Of a stretch of DNA of 64,000 nt, positions 50,316 through 60,100 are shown in pieces (position 1 is the stretch's first letter; every line of letters starts with the position of its first letter). The notes beneath the pieces were generated by a model, which was not told where the DNA came from, searched no databases, and was given only the letters and a program-made list of their open reading frames with translations. This DNA is from Chitinophaga dinghuensis (GTDB taxonomy: Bacteria > Bacteroidota > Bacteroidia > Chitinophagales > Chitinophagaceae): assembly GCF_003259435.1 (NCBI RefSeq), contig NZ_QLMA01000006.1, forward strand, positions 485,611-549,610, read 5' to 3'. A program made the position numbers and the translations under genes.

Positions 50316-51290
50316 ATGTCAGTATTAATATTTGCAGATCAGGCAGAAGGTAAAATTAAAAAGGCAGCGCTGGAAGCGATTTCCTATGGCGCAAAGGTAG
50401 CGGCACAACTGGGTACTACCGCAACCGCTCTTGTATTGGGTGCGGCAGACCAGGCGGAATTGGCGGCACTGGGTAATTATGGCGCCACTAAAGTATTACA
50501 TGCAGCGGATGCACGTCTGCATGAAGTAGAAACGACTGTGTATACCAAGGTAGCAGCAGCAGCGGCAGAACAGGAAAATGCGGTGGTGATCATCTTCCCA
50601 CATAACTTTGATGGAAAGGCAATTGCCCCTCGTTTATCAGCGCGACTGAAAGCGGGACTGGTAGCTGGCGCGATTTCATACCCTGATACCAGCAATGGTT
50701 TCGTAGTGAAGAAAAGCGTGTTTTCCGGAAAGGCATTTGCGAATGTCAACATCACTTCTGAAAAGAAAATTATATCTATCATACCGAATACCTTCCCTGT
50801 TGCCACTGGCAATGGTACAGCAGCAGTGGAAGCATTTTCACCGGCGATCAATGATGCCGATTTCAAAGTGAAGGTAGTGCAGACGAATACCCTCAGTGGC
50901 GAAATTCCATTGACAGAAGCGGAAATCATCGTTTCTGGCGGTCGTGGTCTGAAAGGTCCTGAAAACTGGGGTATCGTAGAAAATCTGGCGCATGCCCTCG
51001 GCGCGGCCACTGCTAGTAGTCGCCCTGTTGCTGATGCCGGCTGGCGTCCGCACCACGAGCATGTTGGCCAGACAGGTCTGACTGTACGTCCAAACCTTTA
51101 CATTGCCATTGGTATTTCCGGCGCTATCCAGCATCTGGCTGGAGTAAATGGTAGCAAGGTGATTGTGGTGATCAACAAGGATCCTGAAGCGCCATTCTTC
51201 AAAGCAGCCGATTATGGTATTGTAGGCGATGCGTTTGAAGTAGTTCCTAAATTGACAGAAGCAGTCAAAAAATATAAAGGCCTGAACTAA
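50316..51290 (+). CDS. etfA: Electron transfer flavoprotein alpha subunit
   Basis: A 324-residue protein; the N-terminal domain has MSVLIFADQAEGKIKKAALE and the C-terminal FAD domain has SGGRGLKGPENWGIVENLAHALGA, ASRPVADAGWRPHHEHVGQTG, PNLYIAIGISGAIQHLAG and VIVVINKDPEAPFFKAADYG. These contact FAD in all EtfA proteins. The pair hands electrons to ETF-quinone oxidoreductase. Confidence 0.96.
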   Translation: MSVLIFADQAEGKIKKAALEAISYGAKVAAQLGTTATALVLGAADQAELAALGNYGATKVLHAADARLHEVETTVYTKVAAAAAEQENAVVIIFPHNFDGKAIAPRLSARLKAGLVAGAISYPDTSNGFVVKKSVFSGKAFANVNITSEKKIISIIPNTFPVATGNGTAAVEAFSPAINDADFKVKVVQTNTLSGEIPLTEAEIIVSGGRGLKGPENWGIVENLAHALGAATASSRPVADAGWRPHHEHVGQTGLTVRPNLYIAIGISGAIQHLAGVNGSKVIVVINKDPEAPFFKAADYGIVGDAFEVVPKLTEAVKKYKGLN

Positions 51291-51309
51291 GGTTTTAACA
51301 GTCATTTTT

Positions 51310-51353
51310 GTATGGAGATAATCAACCGCAGTTGCGATGCATTATCTCCATAC
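51310..51353 (+). terminator. Inverted repeat after etfA, probable terminator
   Basis: GTATGGAGATAAT / ATTATCTCCATAC, a perfect 13-bp stem with an 18-nt loop, 19 bases past the etfA stop. The T-run after it is weak (AATTTT), so it may instead protect the 3' end. Confidence 0.5.
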
Positions 51354-51478
51354 AATTTTGCAGATGTACCCCAAATATTGATAATATGCCCCGTTATCAT
51401 TATAGTTTTTTTTTAGATAAGGAATTATTTTCTAACTTCACACTCTTATAAAACCTTCAGCGACAACGCGAGACAGAT

Positions 51479-52078
51479 ATGAGAAAAATAGAACTGGAAA
51501 TAGTTGCTTTATCGCACAGCATTACGCAGACTCATTCATATGCCGTAGTATTGGGAGAGGTAAATGGCCTTCGCCGTTTGCCTATAGTTATTGGCGGTTT
51601 TGAAGCGCAGGCAATAGCTGTAGCACTGGAAAAGATGCAACCCAGCCGTCCACTCACCCACGATCTGATGAAGAACTTCATGAATGCGTTTAATATAGAG
51701 CTGCATGAAGTGGTGATCAGCAACCTTCAGGAAGGTATTTTTTATTCCAAACTCATCTGTTCCAATAACGAGGAAACCATTGAAATAGACTCCCGGACTT
51801 CTGATGCATTAGCATTAGCGGTAAGATTCGGTTGTCCGATTTATACCTTCGAAAACATTCTCAATAGTGCCGGTATTCTGCTGGATGATCCTGCCGGCAA
51901 GAAAAGTAATAAACCTGTCACTCCTACTATCCAGGAACACGAAAAAGGTGCTGAAGATGATCTGAAAGCGCTTAACCTGGATGAATTGCAGACGTTGCTG
52001 CAGGAAGTCCTGGAACAGGAAGATTACATCCGCGCCATTGCCATCCGCGATGAGATTAACAGCCGCAAAAGCAAATAA
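51479..52078 (+). CDS. Bifunctional nuclease-domain protein with C-terminal UVR motif
   Basis: A 199-residue protein. Residues 1-130 are the BFN/DUF151 domain (MRKIELEIVALSHSITQTHS, RRLPIVIGGFEAQAIAVALE, RPLTHDLMKNFMNAFNIEL, TIEIDSRTSDALALAVRFGCPIY), known from plant and bacterial nucleases. Residues 165-195 (LDELQTLLQEVLEQEDYIRA, IAIRDEINSRKS) are a UvrB/UvrC-type UVR coiled-coil motif. Its physiological target is not settled. The ispE gene follows 58 bases downstream. Confidence 0.9.
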   Translation: MRKIELEIVALSHSITQTHSYAVVLGEVNGLRRLPIVIGGFEAQAIAVALEKMQPSRPLTHDLMKNFMNAFNIELHEVVISNLQEGIFYSKLICSNNEETIEIDSRTSDALALAVRFGCPIYTFENILNSAGILLDDPAGKKSNKPVTPTIQEHEKGAEDDLKALNLDELQTLLQEVLEQEDYIRAIAIRDEINSRKSK

Positions 52079-52136
52079 CGAACAACATAATTTTTAGTAA
52101 TGGGAATCAGCGGGGTACTTGTGTCCGGTTTTCATT

Positions 52137-52961
52137 ATGTCTACTTCTGCCATGGTAGTATTTCCTAACTGCAAGATAAATCTGGGTTTACATATCACGC
52201 ATAAGCGTGCGGATGGTTTTCATGATCTGGAAACCGTATTTTACCCGGTAGCCCTTACAGATGCGCTGGAAGTGCTCACTGCGGGTGAATTACAGTTTAC
52301 CGGCAGTGGAATTTCCATTCCGGGCGATAGCGGAGAAAATCTTTGTGTGAGAGCATTCCAGTTGTTACAGCAGGATTTCCCGGCATTACAACCCGTACAG
52401 ATACATTTACACAAGCATATTCCCATTGGCGCCGGTTTGGGAGGCGGTTCTGCTGATGGCGCTTTCATGTTGCAGTTATTGAACAACAAGTATCAGCTGG
52501 GCTTGAGTGAAGCGCAGCTAATCGCCTATGCAGCACAGCTGGGCAGCGATTGTCCGTTTTTCATTTCCAACAAGCCTTGTTTTGCTACAGGCAGAGGAGA
52601 AATGCTGGAACCTATTGCCCTTGATTTGTCTGCTTATTCCATGTTATTGGTTTATCCGGGCATTCATGTAAACACAGGTTGGGCTTTTCGTCAGCTGACA
52701 CCAGCCGTACCGTTATATTCCCTGAAGGAGATGATTCAATTGCCGGTAAGTGAGTGGCGGGGCGTCATTACGAATGATTTTGAGTTGCCGGTGTTTAGCG
52801 AATATCCGGTGTTGGCCGAGATCAAAGAAGAGATGTATAGGCAGGGAGCTGTTTATGCGGCGATGAGTGGCAGTGGTTCTGCGATTGTAGGGTTGTTTCC
52901 TAAAGCATCGTTACCAGATGTGGAATGGGATAGCAGTTATAAGGTATTTAAGATAAGATAA
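52137..52961 (+). CDS. ispE: 4-diphosphocytidyl-2-C-methyl-D-erythritol kinase
   Basis: A 274-residue GHMP kinase: MVVFPNCKINLGLHITHKRADGFHDLETVF (the PAKINL motif replaced by PNCKINL), ATP loop HIPIGAGLGGGSADGAFML and the C-terminal AAMSGSGSAIVGLF. It phosphorylates CDP-ME in the MEP isoprenoid pathway. The ATG at 52137 is preferred over the in-frame TTG at 52119. Confidence 0.94.
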   Translation: MSTSAMVVFPNCKINLGLHITHKRADGFHDLETVFYPVALTDALEVLTAGELQFTGSGISIPGDSGENLCVRAFQLLQQDFPALQPVQIHLHKHIPIGAGLGGGSADGAFMLQLLNNKYQLGLSEAQLIAYAAQLGSDCPFFISNKPCFATGRGEMLEPIALDLSAYSMLLVYPGIHVNTGWAFRQLTPAVPLYSLKEMIQLPVSEWRGVITNDFELPVFSEYPVLAEIKEEMYRQGAVYAAMSGSGSAIVGLFPKASLPDVEWDSSYKVFKIR

Positions 52962-52980
52962 CATTTCAGGAAGATAGGTA

Positions 52981-53006
52981 TCCCCCTTGCGGCAGCGCGA
53001 GGGGGA
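52981..53006 (+). terminator. Terminator of ispE
   Basis: TCCCCCTTGC / GCGAGGGGGA imperfect-free 10-bp stem with a 6-nt loop followed by TTTTTTA, 20 bases past the stop. Confidence 0.85.
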
Positions 53007-53029
53007 TTTTTTATTTTGGGCATAAAAAA

Positions 53030-53060
53030 AACAGGTGACTCCGTTAAGAAGTCACCTGTT
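53030..53060 (-). terminator. Terminator of the rpmI-rplT operon
   Basis: AACAGGTGACT / AGTCACCTGTT 11-bp stem with a 9-nt loop; the minus strand continues in T's. It lies 29 bases past the rplT stop. Confidence 0.85.
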
Positions 53061-53088
53061 CAGGTATTTTACAGTAAGTAAAGTGATC

Positions 53089-53433
53089 TTACTTTACAGA
53101 AGCAACCAGGCTTTTGAAAGTTTCTGGTTCATTCATAGCCAGGTCAGCCAGAACTTTTCTGTTCAGCTCAATACCTTTACCTGCTAATTTGTTCATGAAT
53201 ACAGAGTAGGTCAGACCTTCTGCTCTTACAGCAGCGTTGATACGAGCGATCCACAGCTGACGGTAATTTCTTTTCTTTAATTTACGACCTACGTAGCTGT
53301 AAGTGAGACCTTTCTCAAGGACGTTCTTCGCTACGGTGTAAACATTTTTCCTTTTGCCATAGAAGCCTTTGGCTTGCTTTAAGATCCTTTTTCTGCGGGC
53401 TCTTGAAGCTACGGCATTAACTGAACGAGGCAT
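53089..53433 (-). CDS. rplT: 50S ribosomal protein L20
   Basis: A 114-residue basic protein, standard L20: MPRSVNAVASRARRKRILKQ, AKGFYGKRKNVYTVAKN, RKLKKRNYRQLWIARINAAVR and LAMNEPETFKSLVA. It binds 23S rRNA early in assembly. It follows rpmI by 46 bases on the minus strand. Confidence 0.97.
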   Translation of the reverse strand: MPRSVNAVASRARRKRILKQAKGFYGKRKNVYTVAKNVLEKGLTYSYVGRKLKKRNYRQLWIARINAAVRAEGLTYSVFMNKLAGKGIELNRKVLADLAMNEPETFKSLVASVK

Positions 53434-53479
53434 TTTGTCTTGTTTTTCTCAGGTTATAAAATTCGATTTTTTCTGTAGA

Positions 53480-53677
53480 TTAGCGCATGCAAAGCATTCT
53501 CTTAACGAGATTCAGGTTTGCTTCGTTAACCAGCGTACTACCTCTCAGGCTACGTTTTCTCTTAGTAGCTTTTTTGGTCAGTAAGTGACTTTTGAAGGCC
53601 TTGAACCGCTTAATCTGTCCGTTCCCGCCAACTTTGAAAGTTTTCTTAGCACGGGAATGTGTCTTGAATTTAGGCAT
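53480..53677 (-). CDS. rpmI: 50S ribosomal protein L35
   Basis: A 65-residue basic protein: MPKFKTHSRAKKTFKVGGNG, QIKRFKAFKSHLLTKKATKR and KRSLRGSTLVNEANL match L35. A longer frame to 53814 is an unneeded extension. No infC lies upstream, unlike the common infC-rpmI-rplT order; the upstream neighbour is the giant secreted-protein gene on the other strand. Confidence 0.97.
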   Translation of the reverse strand: MPKFKTHSRAKKTFKVGGNGQIKRFKAFKSHLLTKKATKRKRSLRGSTLVNEANLNLVKRMLCMR

Positions 53678-53697
53678 CTTACATCAAATTTGGTCTG

Positions 53698-53705
53698 CAA
53701 AGGTA
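53698..53705 (-). promoter_or_regulatory. Probable -7 element of the rpmI-rplT operon
   Basis: TACCTTTG on the minus strand fits TAnnTTTG, 20 bases before the rpmI start. No TTG lies exactly 19 bases upstream (GTG is found there). Confidence 0.5.
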
Positions 53706-53881
53706 GGGAAAAATATTCAAAAAGCACAGCCCTCCTTAAATTTCTCATTATCCACCCCTCCTGGGGATAAAAATTTTCCAACTTTTTAATATTCTTTAAA
53801 TAGTTGACTATCAAGAAGGAAACTTCAATTACTGAAGTACTCTAGTCATTTCTATCATATTATAAATATTATCACTTTTTT

Positions 53882-53889
53882 TATTTTTG
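53882..53889 (+). promoter_or_regulatory. Possible -7 element of the giant repeat-protein gene
   Basis: TATTTTTG fits TAnnTTTG but the upstream TTG is not found at the usual spacing. If used, the transcript has a leader of about 210 bases. The rest of the 53706-54104 gap holds A/T-rich sequence and the small frame at 53953. Confidence 0.3.
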
Positions 53890-53952
53890 CATATTATTGT
53901 TAATTTTAATTTTAGTAATGCCATATTTTAGCCATATCGAGTTTAAACACCG

Positions 53953-54051
53953 ATGCCTATGAAAACACTCTACACACCTACCAAACCTTACTGGGAACGA
54001 CTTCCCAGTACTTTTCATCGATGTAAGCAGTTAAAGCAATTCCAGCATTGA
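53953..54051 (+). CDS. Possible small leader ORF before the giant gene
   Basis: ATG at 53953 (or 53959) opens a frame of about 32 codons (MKTLYTPTKPYWERL...), Lys/Arg/Tyr/Trp-rich, ending 53 bases before the giant gene's ATG. There is no homology to call on and such a frame can arise by chance; a regulatory leader peptide is possible. Confidence 0.2.
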   Translation: MPMKTLYTPTKPYWERLPSTFHRCKQLKQFQH

Positions 54052-54104
54052 CGGGCCATATGACCGCAATTCTGACACATTTTTGATTTAACCGAATTAT
54101 ACCT

Positions 54105-57100
54105 ATGAAAAGATTTCTTACCCTCATATTCCTGATACTGTCCTCCCTGCTGGTACGGACTACCGCACAGGCACAGGTAACCAACGGAGTCAATGGGAAA
54201 GCATTCATGAACCTACCAGAAACCGTTTGTGCCGGCAACTTCGCCAGCATGAACGCTTTTATTTGGGGAAGCGGGTACACGAATACAAAGGTAACCTGGA
54301 CGATCACCAACAGTAGCGGTGGTTCGGGCGGGTATACCATTCTCTATGGCAGCGATGGCAATAACCTGGTCAATCAGGCCCCTGACAACTATAAGATGAA
54401 CGCCCTGACGTTGCAGTTTAATCTGAAAAACGTTACCTACACCATCTCGGCGAACATAACTTATAAGGACTCGAAAGGAAACACGTCCACACAAACAATC
54501 ACGAAGCAGATCTTCTCCAAGGATTGTTCCATGGCACAGTGTTATAGGTCAGACCCTAAACTGGGGGCCTCCGACTTTAAGGAAGATTTCGGCACCTTCC
54601 CCATCAACGCCGGTCCAAAAGCGTATTCAGACCCTACAGATCCAACTGCTAAGGTGTACTATACGCCAAACATGAACATCTATACCAGTACCTCCGGCGG
54701 GAACTTTGATGACAACTCCTATTGTATTTATTGGAATACACAGGTACGTTCGGAATGGATGCGCGTAATGGACCATACACAAAATGGCGTTGCAGGAGTA
54801 AGCAACGGCGGTATGCTGGTAGCTAACTCCGCCTATGAAAAAATTGTGTTCTTTGAGAAAACGGTAAAAGTTTGTCCTGGTTCCAGGTACAACTTCAGCG
54901 CCTGGTTTCTTAATACCAATACCAGACAAGTATTTAACTCAACTTGTAACCAAGGAAATAGTGACGGTTACCACTATGCCGGCGTAACCTTCCAAATCGT
55001 AAGCGCTAAAAATCCAACGCAGATTTTGTCTGAGTTCAAGACCTATGACGTGTCTATGAACCTCGATCCAAACGGAAGACAATGGCTGCAATATGGTGGT
55101 ACCTTTAAAATTACAACAGATGATAACGCAGTAATTCTTCGAATTAGAAATGACAACCCAGGCGGTTGTGGTAATGACATCGCAATTGATGATATTCAGT
55201 TTAACTATTGTCCTCCCGATATCCAGGGCTATGTCGATGGTCTGATTGAAGACCGCGTAACAGAATCCGTTCAGTGTGCCGGCGCTCCGCTGGATCTGAC
55301 AGCAAACGGAGATGCGATCGCCGCTTATTTCCAGAATCCGGTTTACAGATGGGAGTTTTCCTATGACCAATTAAACTGGTCTCCACTGGCCGACTCCACC
55401 GGACTCAATCCAACAACAGGAAAAATTGAAGTAATTCGTTCAGGCAGTAATGGGCCTGTTTTGCATTTTTCACCAGGTGCATTAACAGGGAACCCGCTAC
55501 AGCCTATCATACGTTACTATCGCTTACGGGTATACGAATATCGTACCGATGGTAAATATGACGGGGATTGCGGAACCCCTTCCTCCGCTATTACTATTAC
55601 CATCCTTCCTAAACCAATCGTAAAACTGTCGTCCTCACAGGTATGTCAGGGTACAGCGGTCAATCTAACGGTTGCCGGACAGTATACGGAATATGTATGG
55701 CAGGAACCAGCAGAGATTGCAGGCAGAAAAGATGAAGCCGTAATCGTTACTCCGATGAAGGATACCAAGTATCTGGCATGGGGTATTGCCCGTTACGGTA
55801 ATGGACGTGAATGTTATGATACCGGATCTGCATGGATCAAAGTGGACACCCCTGCAATCGTGAAAGTGACAGGCGGACCATTGGAAATTTGCGCAGGAAG
55901 CACTCCTGTCAACTTCCAGATCTCGCCAGATAATAATCAATATAAGATTAAGTGGAGCAGCACCTGGCCTGCCACAACTATTCCCGTGAATAGTCCTGCT
56001 GGCGATACCACTTATGCCAGCACCACCAACCAACTTAATAATATATATCCATGGCATGTTGGACTGAACTACTTTAAAGCGACAGTAACCAAAGGTACCT
56101 GCGTCACGGCAGACTCCCTACCGCTTATGGTATACTCGCAGCCGGTAGCGAAGACCAACTCCAGCAAGATGCAGCAATGTAATCAGGCGCAGTTCACTAT
56201 GAAAGCGACGGCTCCAACTTCCGACCAGGTCGGTCAGTGGACCTTCATTCGTGGTGTCAGCAATGGAACCAGCACGATTACGAATCCTTCCAGTCCGACG
56301 ACAACGGTGAACATCACCCCTGCCGGAACTACGGATACGCTTATCTGGACAGTTACCAACAAGGGTAAATCTGACTGTAAAAGCACAGATATGATCATCC
56401 TGTTTAACAGTAAGCCACTGACGACTTCTGTTAACCTGACGTCTACAGTTGTCTGCGCAAACAGTGGAGCTATTGTTGATCTTCAGTTAAACGGAACTGT
56501 TCCGGTTAATCCTGGAGAAACTGGTAAATGGACCAGCAGTGTTCCTGCGATGGTGACATTTGATGATGATACCAAGTACAACACTACTGCCCATATCGTT
56601 GGTCAGACAACTACGACCAATATTACACTCTACTGGACGATCACTAATGGTATCTGTACTCCTGGTAGCACAGGTAGCATGACAGTGAGGGTTAAGGCGC
56701 CGCCAACCATCACGATCACAAATACTCCAGTGAAGGCTTGTAATAATGTTCCTTCAGTTGACCTGATGATTACCAACTCCAGCTCTACCATCAGTCAGTA
56801 TGAAATCAAAACCACTGGCCCTAATGCAATGCCTGGTTTTGCCTATGTAACTGGCGCATGGAACACCAGCTGGGCCAAACTGCCTTTGGCAATACCAGCC
56901 AATACCGCTCCGGGCATCTATAATTTTATACTCTCCGTTTGGGAAAATGATGGTACAGGTAGTCCATACGCAGGTTGCCGCAAAGATGTAACCTTCACCG
57001 TAGAATTGTCCAAACCATCTACCCCTCCTACCGGACTTACCGTTAGCACTGCCAGCATCTGCGATAAAGGAGATGTACAGCTGACCATCAATGGCGGTGT

Positions 57101-60100
57101 ATTAGGTACTGATCCTTCCGGAAACGCAAATGCGGTATGGAAATGGTACAAAGGTGGATGCGGTACTGCCAATGGCGGCGTACTGGTTACTCCTGATGTA
57201 GCAAATGCCGACAACTCCGTAGTTACATTTAAGAATGTTACTGCCACCACCACTTATTATGTAGTGGCGGAAAGCACCGGAAGCTGCGGTAATTCTACCT
57301 GCGCATCCACTACTATCACCGTATATAAATCTCCTGTAGCAGCAACAGCCGGTACTGACCAGAAAGTATGTAACCAGACCACCCAATTTACCTTAAATGG
57401 TAATACGCCGTCTCCAACCGGTGCAACTGGTACCTGGACCGTTCTCTATGGTAATGCAACGGTAATAACTCCTACAGATCCTAAATCAAAAGTTACGGTA
57501 CCTGTAGGTGATAGCTCTGTACTCCAATGGGAAATTTCCAATGGAAACTGTGCTACCACAAAAGCAACTGTAACTATCGTAAACTATGCAATTCCTGTAC
57601 AGGCAGATGCTGGAACAGACCAGAAAGTGTGTGCTCAAGCCACACCTTTCACCCTGAATGCGAATACCCCTTCTCCATCTACAGCAATTGGCAGATGGAC
57701 AGTGGTATATGGCGCGGCCAACTTTGGTACTTCTTCCATCAATGATCCTAAGGCAAAAGTTACAGTAGCCATAGGCGACAGTGTGGTACTCCGATGGACT
57801 ATCTCCAACGGTAATTGTGCGACCACTTCCGCTGACGTGCGAATCGTAAACTATGCAAATCCAATCCTGGCTAATGCCGGCACTAACCAAAAAGCTTGTG
57901 CCCAAGCCACACCATTTGTACTTAGTGGTAATACGCCATCTCCATCCACAGCTATCGGCAGATGGACAGTAACTTATGGTGCTGCCACTTTCAATACTTC
58001 TATTAATAATCCTAACGCCCAGGTAAATGTAGCTGTTGGCGATAGCGTGGTATTCAGATGGACCATCACAAATGGTAACTGTGCTGAGACTTACTCAGAA
58101 ATGAGCATTGTGAACTACGCGCAGGCAGTAACAGCAAATGCTGGTACAGACCAGAAGGTTTGTGCGCAGAATACGCCATTTACACTGAACGGTAATACTC
58201 CTACTCCAGCTACCGCTATCGGCAGATGGACCGTAGTATATGGTACCGCTAACTTCGGTACCTCTTCCATTAATGATCCGAAGGCGAACGTTTCAGTGGC
58301 TATCGGTGATAGCGTAGTACTCCGCTGGACAATCACCAACGGTAATTGTGCTACTACTTCATCAGATGTACGCATCGTAAACTATGCGGACGCAATAAAA
58401 GCAAATGCAGGTACTAACCTGAAAGCTTGCGCGCAGAATACGCCATTTACGATGAGTGCCAATGCAGCTAGTCCTTCCACCGCTATTGGCAGATGGACGG
58501 TTACCTATGGCAGCGCAACCTTCTCTCCTTCTATCAATGATCCTAATGCAAAAGTAACAGTTGCAATAGGTGACAGTGTGGTACTCCGCTGGACTATCAC
58601 TAACGGCGTTTGTGCTGATTCTTACTCAGAAATCAGTGTTGTAAACTTCGCCCAGGCAGTAACTGCAAATGCAGGTATCGATCAGAAAGCCTGCGCTCAG
58701 AATACTGCCTTCACACTGAACGGCAATACCGCTACTCCAGCTACTGCTATCGGTAGATGGACCGTAGTATATGGTGCTGCTAACTTCGGTGCTTCTTCTA
58801 TCAATGATCCTAAAGCAAAAGTAACAGTAGCTGTAGGCGATAGCGTGGTACTTCGCTGGACCATTACCAACGGCGTATGTGCGGATTCTTACGATGAAAT
58901 GAGCATCGTGAACTTCGCTGATGCCGTAAAAGCAAATGCTGGTTTAGACCAGAAGGTCTGCGCTCAGGCAACAGCATTCACCCTGGATGGTAATGTTGCT
59001 ACTCCATCTACCGCTATCGGCAGATGGACCGTAGTATATGGCGCCGCCAACTTCGGTGCTTCTTCTATCAATGATCCTAAAGCGAAAATAAATGTAGCTA
59101 TCGGCGACAGCGTGGTACTGCGTTGGACCATTACCAATGGCGTATGTGCGGACTCTTATGACGAGGTTAGCATTGTAAACTATGCTAATGTCGTAAAAGC
59201 GAACGCCGGCATCGACCAGAAAGCTTGTGCTCAGACTACAGCCTTCACGCTCGACGGTAACACCGCTACCCCAGCTACCGCTATCGGCAGATGGACTGTA
59301 GTATATGGTAACGCTAACTTCGGTACCTCTTCAATCAACGATCCTAAAGCGAAAGTAACAGTAGCAGTAGGCGACAGCGTGGTACTCCGTTGGACCATCA
59401 CTAATGGCGTTTGTGCGGATTCTTACGATGAAATGAGCATCGTGAACTTTGCTGATGCTGTAAAAGCGAATGCAGGTATCGATCAGAAAGCTTGTGCTCA
59501 GACTACAGCCTTCACACTGGATGGTAACACCGCTACCCCAGCTACCGCTATCGGCAGATGGACCGTAGTATATGGTACTCCAAACTTTGGTACCTCTTCT
59601 ATCAATGATCCTAAAGCGAAAATAACAGTAGCAGTAGGCGATAGCGTAGTGCTGCGTTGGACCATTACTAATGGCGTTTGTGCTGACTCTTATGACGAGG
59701 TTAGCATTGTAAACTATGCTGATGCTGTAAAAGCGAATGCTGGTATAGATCAGAAAGCTTGTGCTCAAACTACAGCCTTCACGCTCGACGGTAACACCGC
59801 TACTCCGGCTACTGCGATCGGCAGATGGACAGTAGTATATGGTGCTGCTAACTTCGGTACTTCTTCTATCAATGATCCTAAAGCGAAAATAAATGTAGCT
59901 ATCGGCGATAGCGTAGTGCTGCGTTGGACCATTACTAACGGCGTATGTGCGGATTCTTACGATGAAATGAGCATCGTGAACTTCGCTGATGCAGTGAAAG
60001 CGAACGCAGGTATCGATCAGAAAGCATGTGCTCAGACGACAGCCTTCACGCTCGACGGTAACACCGCTACTCCTGCTACTGCCATCGGCAGATGGACCGT

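Noticed and set aside
53578..53814. N-terminally extended frame upstream of rpmI
   Set aside because: It is in a different frame from L35 and crosses the probable promoter; the 65-residue product is complete without it.
54939..59768. Several minus-strand open frames across the giant gene (for example 57486-57905 and 59331-59768)
   Set aside because: They are mirror frames of the repeated plus-strand gene, recur with the same period and carry no independent motif.
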